Origin: Rhodoferax sp.
GTDB taxonomy: Bacteria; Pseudomonadota; Gammaproteobacteria; Burkholderiales; Burkholderiaceae_C
Length of the DNA: 38,735 nucleotides
Assembly: GCA_018061265.1 (NCBI GenBank)
Contig: JAGOUM010000022.1
Location: forward strand, 1 to 38,735
Direction of reading: 5' to 3'
The notes under the pieces: model-generated
The model's input: the letters and a program-made list of their open reading frames with translations, nothing else
What the model was told of the DNA's origin: nothing
Database searches by the model: none
Shown here: positions 10,862-23,010 of the stretch, one piece after another
Position numbering within the stretch: the first letter of the stretch is position 1
How the letters are laid out: every line of letters begins with the position of its first letter
Made by a program: the position numbers and the translations under genes

Positions 10862-10889
10862 ATTCTAGTCCCGCCCCCGTCGATGTCAC
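10862..10889 (-). promoter_or_regulatory. Predicted pckG promoter
   Basis: On the minus strand: GTGACA (10884-10889), a 16-bp spacer and TAGAAT (10862-10867), each one base from consensus. It implies a leader of about 180 nt before pckG. I see no known riboswitch in that leader. The rest of the 318-bp gap (10677-10994) shows nothing else clear. Confidence 0.4.
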
Positions 10890-10994
10890 GCGTTATTTGA
10901 CAAACGCTTGATCCTTCGCAAATAAAAGAACTTCTTTTTTAACACCAGATCAGGTTAGATTTACTCGAAACCAATAGCAAACAAGTGCCATTGA

Positions 10995-12428
<1,434 letters not shown>

Positions 12429-12563
12429 GTAGCAATCTCCATGTAATCAAGTTTCGTGATTTTCACACGGAAGCGGTTACAAGACAGCGACAAGTTACCA
12501 GTCAACCTTCAAACTGGGCGTGAGAGCAGTGGCGCTTGGCGACCAGCGCTGCGCGGCCGGGTG

Positions 12564-13184
12564 CTATTTGCCCAGTACCGGGAAAAGCATGACCAGGCCG
12601 TCAGACATCACCTCGACAGCCAGCGCGGCGAGGATCAGCCCCATCAAGCGGGTCATCACGTTGATCCCGGTTTTTCCGAGACCGCGGGCAATTGGCTGCG
12701 CCAGCGAAAAACACAAGGCAGTGGCCAAAGCAATCACCAGGCCGTAGGCAACGAGTGTGCCAAGCTGGACCAGGGTCTTCGCCTTTTCGGCATAGATCAC
12801 CACCGTCGACATGGTGGCAGGGCCGGTCAGCAAGGGGATCGTCAGCGGTACCACCGCAATGCTGGCACGCGCGGCCGCATCGTGCATTTCCTCCTCGTTC
12901 GATTTTGCCTCTGCCGGTTGTGCGTTGAGCATCGACAAAGCCGAGGTCAACAGCAGCATGCCCCCGCCGACTTGAAAGCTGGCCAGGGAAATTCCGAAGA
13001 ACTCCAGCACATGTAGGCCCATCAGAGCGCAAGTGGCAATCACCACAAAACAGCTCAGCGAAGCGATCCAGATCGTGCGACGGCGTTGCTCTCGTGTGAA
13101 ATCCTGGGTGTAATGGATAAAGAACGGAACGATGGCCAGCGGATTGACGATGGCAAGAAGGGTGATCAGCGGTTTGAAATCCAT
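12564..13184 (-). CDS. MarC family integral membrane protein
   Basis: About 206 residues with six predicted membrane segments. Family features are the N-terminal ITLLAIVNPLAIVPFFIHYT, then FFGISLASFQVGGGMLLL, and the repeated VPLTIPLLTGPATMSTVV. MarC proteins (COG2095) are inner-membrane proteins of unknown function; the early link to multiple antibiotic resistance has not held up. I chose the ATG at 13182-13184 because it opens the first membrane helix. A TTG at 13217 in the same frame is possible but adds a polar tail. It ends 135 bp before pyk on the same strand. Confidence 0.85.
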   Translation of the reverse strand: MDFKPLITLLAIVNPLAIVPFFIHYTQDFTREQRRRTIWIASLSCFVVIATCALMGLHVLEFFGISLASFQVGGGMLLLTSALSMLNAQPAEAKSNEEEMHDAAARASIAVVPLTIPLLTGPATMSTVVIYAEKAKTLVQLGTLVAYGLVIALATALCFSLAQPIARGLGKTGINVMTRLMGLILAALAVEVMSDGLVMLFPVLGK

Positions 13185-13279
13185 GAGCTGGGATAGGTTT
13201 CGACCTGTCGTTGCCAAACGTGCATGGTAGCGGCAAGTCGTTAGACAATGGCAGATGAAAGGAACAAGGAGATACTTTT

Positions 13280-13972
13280 ATGTCGCATTTTGATGATTTG
13301 ACAGCAGACGACGGGTTTTCCTTCCCGGTCTATGTGGCCGAACCAACCGGTCAAGCCAAGGGTGCCGTGCTGGTGCTGCAGGAGATTTTTGGTGTCAATA
13401 CGCATATTCGTGCGGTGACGGACGGGTTTGCGGCGCAAGGCTACCTGGCGCTGGCCCCTTCAACCTTTCATCGGGTGAGGCCGGGTGTCAACCTGGGTTA
13501 CTCATCAGAAGACATTGCTGTTGGCGTGGCTCTCAAAGCACAGGTTGAGGCTTTGCCCGCCAGTGGTGTGCTTCAGGACATCCAGGCCACCATTCAACAT
13601 GCAAAGACATGTGGCGGCAGCGTGGGCGTGGTGGGTTACTGCTGGGGTGGGCTGCTGGCATGGCGCTCGGCTTGTTTGCTTGAAGGCTTAAGCGCTGCGG
13701 TGTCGTATTACGGCGGTGGCATGACCCAGGCCGCCGAGATTGCGCGCCAGCCGACGGTGCCAGTGCTGACGCACTTTGCCCAAAATGACCATTCGATTCC
13801 GATCGAAGGCGTGCACACATTCAGCGCAGCACATCCCGGTCTGGAGCTGCACATTTACGACGCCAGTCATGGCTTCAACTGTGATCACCGCGCGGCGTAC
13901 CATGCGGCGTCGGCCATGCTGGCGCGTGAGCGCACACTGGCCTTTTTTGACCGATTGCTGGCCTGCCCTTAG
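13280..13972 (+). CDS. Dienelactone hydrolase family protein
   Basis: A 230-residue alpha/beta hydrolase. The catalytic set of this family is visible: nucleophile cysteine in GYCWGG, aspartate in the AQNDHSIP segment, histidine in DASHGF, and the glutamate of VLQEIFGVN. Classical members hydrolyse dienelactone in chlorocatechol breakdown, but most chromosomal paralogues have unknown substrates. No aromatic degradation genes are nearby, so the substrate is open. AAGGAG precedes the ATG. It is convergent with the CorA-type gene, nine bases between the ends. Confidence 0.9.
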   Translation: MSHFDDLTADDGFSFPVYVAEPTGQAKGAVLVLQEIFGVNTHIRAVTDGFAAQGYLALAPSTFHRVRPGVNLGYSSEDIAVGVALKAQVEALPASGVLQDIQATIQHAKTCGGSVGVVGYCWGGLLAWRSACLLEGLSAAVSYYGGGMTQAAEIARQPTVPVLTHFAQNDHSIPIEGVHTFSAAHPGLELHIYDASHGFNCDHRAAYHAASAMLARERTLAFFDRLLACP

Positions 13973-13981
13973 ACAGCACCA

Positions 13982-15133
13982 CTAACGACTGCTTCGGGAG
14001 AGGTATCGCTTGCGCCAGAAAAACAACACCAGCGCCAGCGCCACCAGCATCATCAGACCAATGGCCCACCACAGTCCACGCTGCTGATGAACCAGCGGCA
14101 TGGTTTCAAAGTTCATGCCAAAAAAACCGGTGACCAGGTTCAGCGGCAAGAAGATGGCCGTCAGCACGGTGAGTGTGCGCATGATTTCGTTGGTGCGGTG
14201 GCTTTGTGCACTAAAGTGGATTTGCACCGCCGTCTCGGCGTTTTGCTCAAGCTGGCGCACATGGTGGACAACCCGTTCGATGTGCTCCAGCACGTCGCGG
14301 CTGCGCACCTGCAGCAAATCGCGTTCGTGGCGACTCAGATGCATGTCGCTGTCGGGCCAGCTCTTCAAGGTTTCGATCCAGTCCTGGATGGCAATACGCT
14401 GATCTTCGCAGATTTCATCAAGTTGATGCAGGGTTTGCCTGGCGTCGAGCAAGGTGCGCCAGTTGGCAAAACGTGCTTTGGGGTCCATCAACTCAGCCTG
14501 CCAATGGTCAAGCTGGTGACTTAGCTCACGGCGCAATGCCAGAAAGCTGTCGACAGCGTGATTGACGATGCGCAGCATCAGGTCGGCGGGGTGGCTGGGA
14601 ACGCCCCGTGCGCCAGCCGAACGGGCGTCAGGAGTTCCGGCCTGGGCATTGGTGTTGCCGCCAGCCATCAGCAATCGGTCGGCATAACTGTCGCGCAGCG
14701 TACATTCCTGTGGGTGTACTGTCAGCAATACGCGGTCGAGTACCACAAAGCCAACCGGGCTGGTGTCGATGCGTCGCATGATGGGGGGGCCGCCCCGGCT
14801 TTTGGTTGCCGTCAGCTTGAGCTCATTGTTGCTGTCCATGTTGCCAGTGCCTACCGCCAGGCGTCGAAACACCAGCAAATCATATTGGGAGGTGTAGTCA
14901 AACCGCGACGGTAGTTGGGCGTTGAGCAGGTCAGCCAGGTGCAGATCGACAAGTTGCAATGAACACCAGCGCTGTAAGGCCGCCTGAATGGGCATGTGGG
15001 ACTGTTCAAGTTCGCCGCGATTACAACTGACCCACAGGTAGCCTGGGGAGGGTAAGTCCAGTTCGCTCAGGTTCCCGATTTGTATGTCGCTCAGCTCTGC
15101 AACCAGCTTGCCCTGTACGGAAAAAACGCGCAT
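13982..15133 (-). CDS. CorA-family divalent cation transporter
   Basis: 383 residues. A long soluble N-terminal region with a coiled-coil-like helix (about residues 190-310) precedes two C-terminal membrane helices. The signature GMN motif occurs in TGFFGMNFETMP at the end of the first helix. The C-terminus is basic (FFWRKRYLSRSSR), as in CorA. Members transport Mg, Co, Ni or, in the ZntB branch, Zn; I cannot tell which applies. ATG at 15131-15133 is preferred to a GTG one codon upstream. It follows hemB by 57 bp on the same strand and may be co-transcribed. Confidence 0.88.
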   Translation of the reverse strand: MRVFSVQGKLVAELSDIQIGNLSELDLPSPGYLWVSCNRGELEQSHMPIQAALQRWCSLQLVDLHLADLLNAQLPSRFDYTSQYDLLVFRRLAVGTGNMDSNNELKLTATKSRGGPPIMRRIDTSPVGFVVLDRVLLTVHPQECTLRDSYADRLLMAGGNTNAQAGTPDARSAGARGVPSHPADLMLRIVNHAVDSFLALRRELSHQLDHWQAELMDPKARFANWRTLLDARQTLHQLDEICEDQRIAIQDWIETLKSWPDSDMHLSRHERDLLQVRSRDVLEHIERVVHHVRQLEQNAETAVQIHFSAQSHRTNEIMRTLTVLTAIFLPLNLVTGFFGMNFETMPLVHQQRGLWWAIGLMMLVALALVLFFWRKRYLSRSSR

Positions 15134-15190
15134 CACTTAGATCTGAAAATTGAGAATAAAAAATGACTATAGCCCTTTGAATATAAAAGT

Positions 15191-16408
<1,218 letters not shown>

Positions 16409-16502
16409 GTCTGACGGATGATTAGCCTATTCACCCTGAATTGCGGCAGCAATGCCAGGCTGCCCGACAATGTGGTATTCATCTGAACTTCCGCCTACCA
16501 CC

Positions 16503-16931
16503 ATGCTTTGGATCAAGTCGCTTCATATTGTTTTTATTGCCAGTTGGTTCGCCGGTCTGTTTTATTTGCCGCGTATTTTTGTCAATTTGGCCATGGTGCC
16601 CGCAGAATCCGTGGCCGAGCGGGACCGACTGTTGTTGATGGCGCGCAAACTGCTGCGGTTCATGACCATTATTGCTATTCCTGCGATTGGTTTTGGGTTG
16701 TGGCTCTGGATTGTCTACGGCATTGGTTGGGGGCCAGGCAATGCCTGGATGCATGCCAAGTTGACATTGGTGGCCGTCGTGATGGGATACCACCACGCTT
16801 GTGCAGTGATGCTCAAGAAATTTGTGCGCGGGGAGCAACGTCACAGCCATGTCTGGTACCGTTGGTTCAATGAAGCGCCGGTTGTCCTGATGCTTGTGAT
16901 CGTCTGTCTGGTGGTGCTCAAGCCGTTCTGA
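16503..16931 (+). CDS. hemJ: Protoporphyrinogen IX oxidase HemJ
   Basis: A 142-residue membrane protein of the UPF0093/HemJ family, which oxidises protoporphyrinogen IX to protoporphyrin IX in many bacteria that lack HemG and HemY. There are four predicted membrane segments. The conserved histidine near the start (SLHIVFIASWFAGLFYLPR), the MARKLLRFM segment and the late KLTLVAVVMGYHH region match the family. The start ATG at 16503 gives the usual N-terminus; no good ribosome binding site is seen. It heads a run with the VanZ and ferredoxin-like genes (7 and 9 bp gaps) and diverges from hemB. Confidence 0.9.
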   Translation: MLWIKSLHIVFIASWFAGLFYLPRIFVNLAMVPAESVAERDRLLLMARKLLRFMTIIAIPAIGFGLWLWIVYGIGWGPGNAWMHAKLTLVAVVMGYHHACAVMLKKFVRGEQRHSHVWYRWFNEAPVVLMLVIVCLVVLKPF

Positions 16932-16938
16932 TGCGCTG

Positions 16939-18039
16939 ATGCCGCAACACAAGACCTCTGCCTGGCCGCTGGCGCTGGTCTACGCCGGGCTGATCGTCTA
17001 TGCCAGCCTGTATCCATTCGCCTATTGGCGCGACCAAGGGCTTGCGGCCTGGATGTTCTGGATGGCGCCATGGCCGAAGTACTGGACCAGTTTTGACGTT
17101 ATTTCCAATGTGCTTGGGTACATGCCCTTGGGATTTTTGCTGTCGCTCAGCGCTCTGCGTACCGGCCGAAGCCGTGTCGCACTGTCGTACGCCGTGGGTG
17201 CAACGGCCGGACTGTCTTTTTGCATGGAGTCGTTGCAGGTGTTTTTACCCGATCGAGTGCCGTCGAACCTGGATCTTGCGTTGAACATACTGGGAGGCGG
17301 CCTGGGTGCAGTGATGGCCTGGGTGCTTGAGCGCATTGGGGTGCTGCAGCGTTGGGAGCGGTTTCGTTCGCAATGGTTTGTGGAAGAGTCCCGCGGGGCA
17401 CTGGTACTGTTGGCGCTATGGCCTTTGGCCTTACTTTTTCCGAGTGCGGTGCCTTTCGGCTTGGGCCAGGTGCTGCGTCGACTGGAGCTTGGTGTCCAGG
17501 ACCTGCTGGCGGGCAGCCCACTGCAGGCATGGCTAGGCGGTGAGCGATTTGAAATGCAGGCACCCAGCGGAGGGGTTGAGTGGTTGTGTATGGTATTTGG
17601 TCTGCTGATACCAGGGCTTCTGGGTTACTGTGTGATTGAACGACGGACCAAGAGAATCTGGTTCCTGCTTTGGCTGACCGTTTTGGGTGTTGGTGCGACG
17701 GCACTGAGCTCGGCTTTGAGTTTTGGCCCTGAGCACGCCTGGGTCTGGTTTGCAGTGCCGGCGCGTGCCGCACTTCTGTTTGCGTTGGCCTTGCTTTTGT
17801 TGGCACTGTGGCTGCCACAGCGCCTGAGTGCGGCGCTGGCCGTTTTGGTTCTTGGCGTGAATCTAGGTCTACTGAATCAAAGTGCAACGACCCCGTATTT
17901 CGAGCAAACGCTTTTTATGTGGGAACAGGGGCGGTTTATTCGGTTTCATGGTCTGGCGCAGTGGCTGGGCTGGTTATGGCCGTTCGCAGTGTTGGTATAT
18001 GTACTCGGCCTGACTGCCAGCCGGACACCAAAAAACTAG
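16939..18039 (+). CDS. VanZ family membrane protein
   Basis: 366 residues, mostly hydrophobic, with about ten membrane segments. The N-terminal third is a VanZ-like domain (LYPFAYWRDQGL, then FDVISNVLGYMPLGFLLSL, CMESLQVFLPDRVPSNLDL and NILGGGLGA). VanZ-like proteins are named for teicoplanin resistance in enterococci, but these long proteobacterial members have no known role. It lies 7 bp after hemJ and 9 bp before the ferredoxin-like gene, so it is probably in one transcript with them. Confidence 0.85.
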   Translation: MPQHKTSAWPLALVYAGLIVYASLYPFAYWRDQGLAAWMFWMAPWPKYWTSFDVISNVLGYMPLGFLLSLSALRTGRSRVALSYAVGATAGLSFCMESLQVFLPDRVPSNLDLALNILGGGLGAVMAWVLERIGVLQRWERFRSQWFVEESRGALVLLALWPLALLFPSAVPFGLGQVLRRLELGVQDLLAGSPLQAWLGGERFEMQAPSGGVEWLCMVFGLLIPGLLGYCVIERRTKRIWFLLWLTVLGVGATALSSALSFGPEHAWVWFAVPARAALLFALALLLLALWLPQRLSAALAVLVLGVNLGLLNQSATTPYFEQTLFMWEQGRFIRFHGLAQWLGWLWPFAVLVYVLGLTASRTPKN

Positions 18040-18048
18040 AATCTCGTT

Positions 18049-18420
18049 ATGAATGCTCCTGTCTCCGAAACAATTAATGCTGCAGCCCCGGATCGGAGCT
18101 ATTTTCAGCGTCACATTTTCTTTTGCCTCAATCAACGCGACAACGGGGAAGCCTGCTGTTCTGATTACGATGCCAACTCGGCTTTCGAGCGTTGCAAGGC
18201 ACTGGTCAAGGCTGCTGGCCTGGCAGGCCCGGGGCAGGTCCGGGTCAATAAGGCTGGGTGCCTGGACCGATGTTCTGCCGGCCCGGTGGCAGTGGTGTAC
18301 CCGGAGGCGGTCTGGTACAGCTATGTGGATGCCAACGATATTGACGAAATCGTGGAAAGCCATCTGCGCCGAGGTCAGGTTGTTCAGCGCCTGCAGACGC
18401 CCCCGCATCTGGGTCGATAG
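18049..18420 (+). CDS. (2Fe-2S) ferredoxin domain protein (thioredoxin-like fold)
   Basis: A 123-residue protein of the thioredoxin-like [2Fe-2S] ferredoxin family. Cysteines are at about residues 26, 36, 37, 49, 71 and 75; the pattern with C26 (IFFCLNQR) and the late GCLDRC pair fits cluster ligation. A tyrosine-rich C-terminal strand (VWYSYVDANDIDEIV) follows, as usual. Such proteins are soluble electron carriers of unassigned partner. The ATG at 18049 lies 9 bp after the VanZ gene stop. Placement behind hemJ is suggestive of redox coupling, but that is only context. Confidence 0.88.
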   Translation: MNAPVSETINAAAPDRSYFQRHIFFCLNQRDNGEACCSDYDANSAFERCKALVKAAGLAGPGQVRVNKAGCLDRCSAGPVAVVYPEAVWYSYVDANDIDEIVESHLRRGQVVQRLQTPPHLGR

Positions 18421-18526
18421 TAGGAAAATGATCTTTCAGCGCTTTTGATGAAAGCGTTGTTTGCTATATCAATCTAAGCTAAGTAAGCGGCCAATCGTGG
18501 CCTTAACCCGGTGGGTTTCCTTTCTC

Positions 18527-19678
18527 ATGTACATCAAACAACTTGTTGCCGCTACGTCTTTGCTGGTTTGCCTCTCGGTCAACGCACAGAGTCTGCAGCC
18601 GCCTGAAATAGCCGCACGGTCGTATCTTGTGCTGGATGTGACTGCCAATCAGATATTGGCGCAGAAAGACATCGATCGTCCTGTCGAGCCTGCATCGTTA
18701 ACTAAGTTGATGACGGCCTATCTGGTATTTGACGCCTTGCGATCAAAGAAGATTGATCTGAAACAGACCTTTCCGGTGAGTGAGCGTGCCTGGAAAATGC
18801 CAGGGTCGCGCATGTTCATCGATCCCAAGATGCAGGTGCCAGTGGAAGACCTGATCAAGGGAATGATTGTGCAAAGCGGCAACGATGCCACTGTGGCGTT
18901 GGCCGAAGGTGTAGCCGGTGGCGTCGAGCGGTTTGTTCAGATGATGAACGACCAGGCCAGACTGCTGGGCATGGCTTCGACCGCATACAAGAACCCCGAG
19001 GGGCTGACTGAGGCTGGGCACACGACCACCGCGCGCGATTTAAGTGTGCTGGCAACACGTTTGATGCAGGATTTTCCTGACTATGTGGGGTACTACGCCA
19101 TCAAAAAGTACAGGTACACCGGTACGCCAGCGGCCAACGACAGCAACAGAAACTTGTTGCTTTTCCGCGACCCTTCTGTCGATGGCCTGAAGACTGGTTT
19201 CACTGAAGCTGCCGGTTATTGTCTGATTGCGACCGCGCGTCGTGAAGTCACCGGCCTGACTGGGCGGCGTTTGCTGACGGTCGTCTTGGGTGCCTCCAGT
19301 GAGAATGCGCGCGCTGGAGAGTCGCAAAAGTTGTTGAACTGGGGTTACACGGCGTTCGAGGCGGTCAAATTATTCGATGCTGGCCAGGCCGTGGTCATGC
19401 CACCGATCTGGAAGGGCACCTCGGCGAGTGTGGTTTTGGGGCAAGCCAGTGCCATCGTGGTGGCTGTGCCTGCAGGATCTGCTGGAAAACTCAGCACGGA
19501 AGTGCTGCGCAATGAGCCCATCGTGGCTCCGGTTTCGAAAGGGCAAACTTTGGGAGTGCTTAAAGTCAGCAACGCCGGACAGGTGGTGGCAGAAATTCCT
19601 TTGCTGGCCCTTCAGGGGGTTGAGCAGGCCGGCGTCCTCGGCCGTGCTTGGGATGCGATCCGCCTTTGGATCAAATGA
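18527..19678 (+). CDS. dacC: D-alanyl-D-alanine carboxypeptidase (PBP5/6 type)
   Basis: 383 residues. A signal peptide (residues 1-20, ending SVNA) leads to a peptidase S11 domain. Motifs are SLTK (S57 to K60), SGN (117-119) and KTG (222-224). A C-terminal beta domain follows, and the last residues (RAWDAIRLWIK) form an amphipathic helix that anchors such enzymes to the inner membrane. It removes the terminal D-alanine from peptidoglycan pentapeptides in the periplasm. The ATG at 18527 was chosen for the signal peptide. dacA and dacC cannot be told apart here; dacC is a label of convenience. It sits directly upstream of the str operon promoter. Confidence 0.9.
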   Translation: MYIKQLVAATSLLVCLSVNAQSLQPPEIAARSYLVLDVTANQILAQKDIDRPVEPASLTKLMTAYLVFDALRSKKIDLKQTFPVSERAWKMPGSRMFIDPKMQVPVEDLIKGMIVQSGNDATVALAEGVAGGVERFVQMMNDQARLLGMASTAYKNPEGLTEAGHTTTARDLSVLATRLMQDFPDYVGYYAIKKYRYTGTPAANDSNRNLLLFRDPSVDGLKTGFTEAAGYCLIATARREVTGLTGRRLLTVVLGASSENARAGESQKLLNWGYTAFEAVKLFDAGQAVVMPPIWKGTSASVVLGQASAIVVAVPAGSAGKLSTEVLRNEPIVAPVSKGQTLGVLKVSNAGQVVAEIPLLALQGVEQAGVLGRAWDAIRLWIK

Positions 19679-19679
19679 A

Positions 19680-19708
19680 TTGCGCCTAGTGCGTCAACCT
19701 GATATAGT
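19680..19708 (+). promoter_or_regulatory. Predicted str operon promoter
   Basis: TTGCGC (19680-19685), 17-bp spacer and TATAGT (19703-19708). The -10 box is one base from consensus and the -35 is weak. It overlaps the dacC stop codon region and implies a leader of about 90 nt before rpsL. Confidence 0.5.
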
Positions 19709-19717
19709 CGAGAGCTT

Positions 19718-19783
19718 TTCGGAAATTCCGAAGGGTTTCACGTTTTTGCAATTTTCAAGTTTTTAAGCGTTATGGGACGCTTA
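19718..19783 (+). promoter_or_regulatory. Structured leader of rpsL
   Basis: Two inverted repeats lie in the leader: TTCGGA/TCCGAA (19718-19732), starting almost at the predicted transcript start, and TAAGCGT/ACGCTTA (19764-19770 with 19777-19783), ending about 12 bases before the ribosome binding site. They could be a ribosomal-protein or growth-rate control element; function is inferred only. Confidence 0.4.
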
Positions 19784-19805
19784 GGGATATTTTTAGGAGG
19801 CTCAG

Positions 19806-20183
19806 GTGCCAACCATCAATCAGTTAATCCGTCAGGGGCGCGCGGTCGAAGTGATCAAGTCCAAAAGCCCGGCGATGGAAAATTCTCCACAGCGCCGCGG
19901 AGTATGTACCCGCGTTTACACCACAACCCCGAAAAAGCCCAACTCGGCTTTGCGTAAAGTTGCCAAAGTGCGCCTGACCAACGGTTTTGAGGTGATCTCT
20001 TATATCGGCGGCGAAGGTCACAATCTGCAAGAGCATAGTGTGGTGCTGGTTCGCGGCGGTCGTGTCAAGGACTTGCCTGGTGTGCGTTACCACATCGTGC
20101 GTGGTTCACTCGACTTGCAAGGCGTGAAAGATCGCAAGCAGTCGCGCTCCAAGTACGGTGCAAAACGTCCTAAGGCCAAATAA
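19806..20183 (+). CDS. rpsL: 30S ribosomal protein S12
   Basis: 125 residues; decoding-centre protein of the small subunit. It starts with GTG at 19806 after a strong TAGGAGG. The N-terminus [11 protein letters not shown] and the conserved loops [12 protein letters not shown] and [14 protein letters not shown] are intact. The lysines that mutate in streptomycin resistance (K43 and K88 in E. coli numbering) are wild type. First gene of the str operon. Confidence 0.98.
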   Translation: MPTINQLIRQGRAVEVIKSKSPAMENSPQRRGVCTRVYTTTPKKPNSALRKVAKVRLTNGFEVISYIGGEGHNLQEHSVVLVRGGRVKDLPGVRYHIVRGSLDLQGVKDRKQSRSKYGAKRPKAK

Positions 20184-20206
20184 GCCGGTTAGATTAGTTC
20201 AATGGT

Positions 20207-20307
20207 GTTTGTTGCTGCGTGGCGCAGTCGGCAAACGTAGTGACCCAGAGTTCGGGTCGAGTAAGTGAGAGTCTTATTTCTTAACTCTCGCGGTGTTGAA
20301 AAACACC
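20207..20307 (+). promoter_or_regulatory. rpsL-rpsG intercistronic structured region, probable S7 autoregulatory site
   Basis: The 149-bp gap holds four hairpins: GTTTG/CAAAC enclosing CTGCG/CGCAG (20207-20236), GACCC/GGGTC (20242-20258), GAGAGT/ACTCTC (20267-20289), and GGTGTT/AACACC with a GAAA tetraloop (20292-20307). In E. coli, S7 represses its own translation by binding the rpsL-rpsG intercistronic RNA; the same role here is inferred from position and structure. Confidence 0.55.
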
Positions 20308-20332
20308 AACTGAAGCAATATGAGGTGAAAAA

Positions 20333-20806
20333 ATGCCACGTCGTCGTGAAGTCCCCAAACGTGAAATCCTGCCGGATCCCAAGTACGGCAATGTTGAGCT
20401 GTCCAAATTCATGAATGTGATCATGGAGGGCGGAAAAAAGGCGGTTGCAGAGCGCATCATTTATGGCGCGCTGGAGCAGATTGCCAAGAAAAATCCTGAT
20501 AAAGACCCCCTTGAGGCATTTACCGTTGCGATCAACAACGTGAAGCCTCTGGTTGAGGTGAAATCCCGCCGCGTTGGTGGCGCCAACTATCAGGTGCCTG
20601 TTGAAGTCCGTCCGGTTCGTCGTCTTGCTTTGTCGATGCGCTGGATCAAAGAGGCGGCCCGCAAGCGCGGCGAGAAATCAATGGCATTGCGCTTGGCCAA
20701 CGAGTTGCTCGAGGCGACTGAAGGTCGCGGCGGTGCCATGAAGAAGCGTGATGAGGTGCATCGTATGGCCGAGGCGAACAAGGCTTTCTCGCACTTCCGT
20801 TTCTAA
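20333..20806 (+). CDS. rpsG: 30S ribosomal protein S7
   Basis: 157 residues; primary 16S rRNA-binding protein that starts assembly of the 30S head and, in E. coli, a translational repressor of the str operon. Typical segments are [29 protein letters not shown] and [12 protein letters not shown]. The ATG at 20333 follows GAGGTGAAAAA. Confidence 0.98.
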   Translation: MPRRREVPKREILPDPKYGNVELSKFMNVIMEGGKKAVAERIIYGALEQIAKKNPDKDPLEAFTVAINNVKPLVEVKSRRVGGANYQVPVEVRPVRRLALSMRWIKEAARKRGEKSMALRLANELLEATEGRGGAMKKRDEVHRMAEANKAFSHFRF

Positions 20807-20814
20807 TATTTTCA

Positions 20815-20867
20815 GGCGGCTTTCGGGGTACCTGAGAGCTGCCGTCGGGCCATTGATCTTCATGGCC
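20815..20867 (+). promoter_or_regulatory. Two hairpins between rpsG and fusA
   Basis: GGCGGCT pairs with AGCTGCC (20815-20821 with 20837-20843, one G-T), then GGCCAT pairs with ATGGCC (20848-20853 with 20862-20867). Neither has a U-run, so they are not terminators. They may slow decay or modulate fusA translation. Confidence 0.35.
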
Positions 20868-20904
20868 TGTTGTCATTCAGATTCAGATCATCTAAGGATC
20901 CACC

Positions 20905-23007
20905 ATGGCCCGCCATACCCCAATTGAGCGCTACCGCAACATCGGTATTTCTGCGCACATCGACGCCGGTAAAACCACGACCACCGAGCGCATTCTTTAC
21001 TACACCGGTGTCAATCACAAAATTGGCGAAGTGCATGACGGCGCGGCCACCATGGACTGGATGGAGCAGGAACAAGAGCGCGGCATCACGATTACTTCAG
21101 CTGCAACCACTTGCTTCTGGAAGGGCATGGACACCACTCTGGCCGAGCACCGTATCAACATCATCGACACCCCCGGCCACGTGGACTTCACCATTGAGGT
21201 TGAGCGCTCGATGCGGGTGCTTGACGGTGCGTGCATGGTCTATTGCGCTGTGGGTGGCGTGCAGCCGCAGTCTGAAACCGTCTGGCGCCAAGCCAACAAA
21301 TACAAGGTGCCACGTCTGGCTTTTGTCAACAAGATGGACCGTACCGGCGCCAACTTCTTCAAGGTCGTCGATCAGATGAAGCTGCGCCTGAAGGCGTCTC
21401 CCGTGCCGATGGTGATCCCGATCGGCGCCGAAGAAAACTTCACCGGCGTGGTAGACCTACTCAAGATGAAGGCCATTATCTGGGACGAGGCTTCGCAAGG
21501 CATGAAGTTTGACTACCGTGAAATCCCTGCTGAACTGCTGGAACTGGCCAAGGAATGGCGTGAAAAGATGGTCGAAGCCGCTGCTGAAGCATCTGAAGAA
21601 TTCATGAACAAGTACCTGGAAGAAGGGGACTTGACAGAAGAAGAAATCAAGCTGGGCATTCGCACCCGCACCATTGCCAGTGAAATTCAGCCGATGTACT
21701 GCGGCTCGGCTTTCAAGAACAAGGGTGTTCAGCGCATGCTGGATGCCGTGATTGAGTTCATGCCGTCGCCCGTCGACATTCCGCCGGTCAAAGGTATGGA
21801 CGAAGACGAAAACCCGGTGGTCCGCAAAGCCGATGACGGTGAAAAATTTTCGGCGTTGGCGTTCAAGCTGATGACTGACCCATTTGTAGGTCAGTTGACC
21901 TTTGTGCGTGTTTACTCGGGCGTGCTGACCAAAGGCGACACCGTTTTCAACCCGATCCGTGGCAAGAAAGAGCGCATTGGTCGAATCGTGCAGATGCACG
22001 CCAACAACCGTGAAGAAGTGAGCGAAATTCGCGCGGGCGACATCGCTGCCTGTATTGGCCTGAAAGACGTGACCACGGGTGAAACCTTGTGCGACCCAGC
22101 AGCCATCGTCATGCTGGAACGCATGATTTTCCCTGAGCCGGTGATTACCCAGGCTGTGGAGCCAAAAACCAAGGCCGACCAGGAAAAAATGGGTATTGCG
22201 CTACAGCGTTTGGCACAGGAAGATCCTTCCTTCCGTGTCAAAACAGACGAAGAGTCGGGCCAGACCCTGATTGCCGGTATGGGCGAGTTGCACCTTGAAA
22301 TTATTGTGGACCGTATGAAACGGGAATTTGGTGTGGAGGCCAACGTCGGCAAGCCACAAGTTGCTTACCGCGAAACCATCCGCAAGACGATCGAAGAGGC
22401 AGAAGGCAAGTTTGTGCGACAGTCTGGCGGCAAGGGCCAGTACGGGCATGTGGTGCTCAAGATCGAGCCAAATGAAGCCGGTAAGGGTATTGAGTTTGTC
22501 GATGCAATCAAGGGTGGTGTGGTGCCACGCGAATACATCCCTGCAGTCGAAAAGGGCATTCACGAAGCCGTGACACAAGGGGTATTGGCTGGCTATCCAG
22601 TGGTGGATGTCAAAGTCACGCTGCACTTCGGTTCGTACCACGACGTGGACTCCAATGAGTTGGCGTTCAAGATGGCGGCCATCTTTGGCTTCAAGGAAGG
22701 TTGCCGTAAGGCCGGTCCGGTCATTCTGGAGCCCATGATGGCCGTCGAGGTGGAAACGCCTGAAGACTACGCCGGCAACGTGATGGGTGACTTGTCATCC
22801 CGCCGCGGCATGGTGCAAGGCATGGACGACATGGTCGGTGGCGGCAAAGCCATTAAGGCCGAGGTACCTTTGTCTGAAATGTTTGGTTACTCGACCACCC
22901 TGCGTTCGATGTCACAAGGGCGAGCCACCTACACGATGGAGTTCAAGCATTACACCGAAGCGCCGCGCAACGTGTCGGAAGCCATCATGGCCGCGAGGGC
23001 AAAATAA
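20905..23007 (+). CDS. fusA: Elongation factor G
   Basis: A 700-residue translocation GTPase. G motifs are AHIDAGKT (P-loop), RGITITSAA (switch 1), DTPGHVDF and NKMD. Domains II to V follow, ending with the [13 protein letters not shown] loop of domain IV and a normal C-terminus. The ATG at 20905 is preceded by AAGGATCCACC. It is third in the str operon and followed by an unusual 223-bp gap with a duplicated hairpin before tuf. Confidence 0.98.
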   Translation: MARHTPIERYRNIGISAHIDAGKTTTTERILYYTGVNHKIGEVHDGAATMDWMEQEQERGITITSAATTCFWKGMDTTLAEHRINIIDTPGHVDFTIEVERSMRVLDGACMVYCAVGGVQPQSETVWRQANKYKVPRLAFVNKMDRTGANFFKVVDQMKLRLKASPVPMVIPIGAEENFTGVVDLLKMKAIIWDEASQGMKFDYREIPAELLELAKEWREKMVEAAAEASEEFMNKYLEEGDLTEEEIKLGIRTRTIASEIQPMYCGSAFKNKGVQRMLDAVIEFMPSPVDIPPVKGMDEDENPVVRKADDGEKFSALAFKLMTDPFVGQLTFVRVYSGVLTKGDTVFNPIRGKKERIGRIVQMHANNREEVSEIRAGDIAACIGLKDVTTGETLCDPAAIVMLERMIFPEPVITQAVEPKTKADQEKMGIALQRLAQEDPSFRVKTDEESGQTLIAGMGELHLEIIVDRMKREFGVEANVGKPQVAYRETIRKTIEEAEGKFVRQSGGKGQYGHVVLKIEPNEAGKGIEFVDAIKGGVVPREYIPAVEKGIHEAVTQGVLAGYPVVDVKVTLHFGSYHDVDSNELAFKMAAIFGFKEGCRKAGPVILEPMMAVEVETPEDYAGNVMGDLSSRRGMVQGMDDMVGGGKAIKAEVPLSEMFGYSTTLRSMSQGRATYTMEFKHYTEAPRNVSEAIMAARAK

Positions 23008-23010
23008 ATG

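Noticed and set aside
17147-17887. 246-residue open frame antisense to the VanZ gene
   Set aside because: Proline- and arginine-rich translation with no domain; the plus-strand gene has a clear VanZ region.
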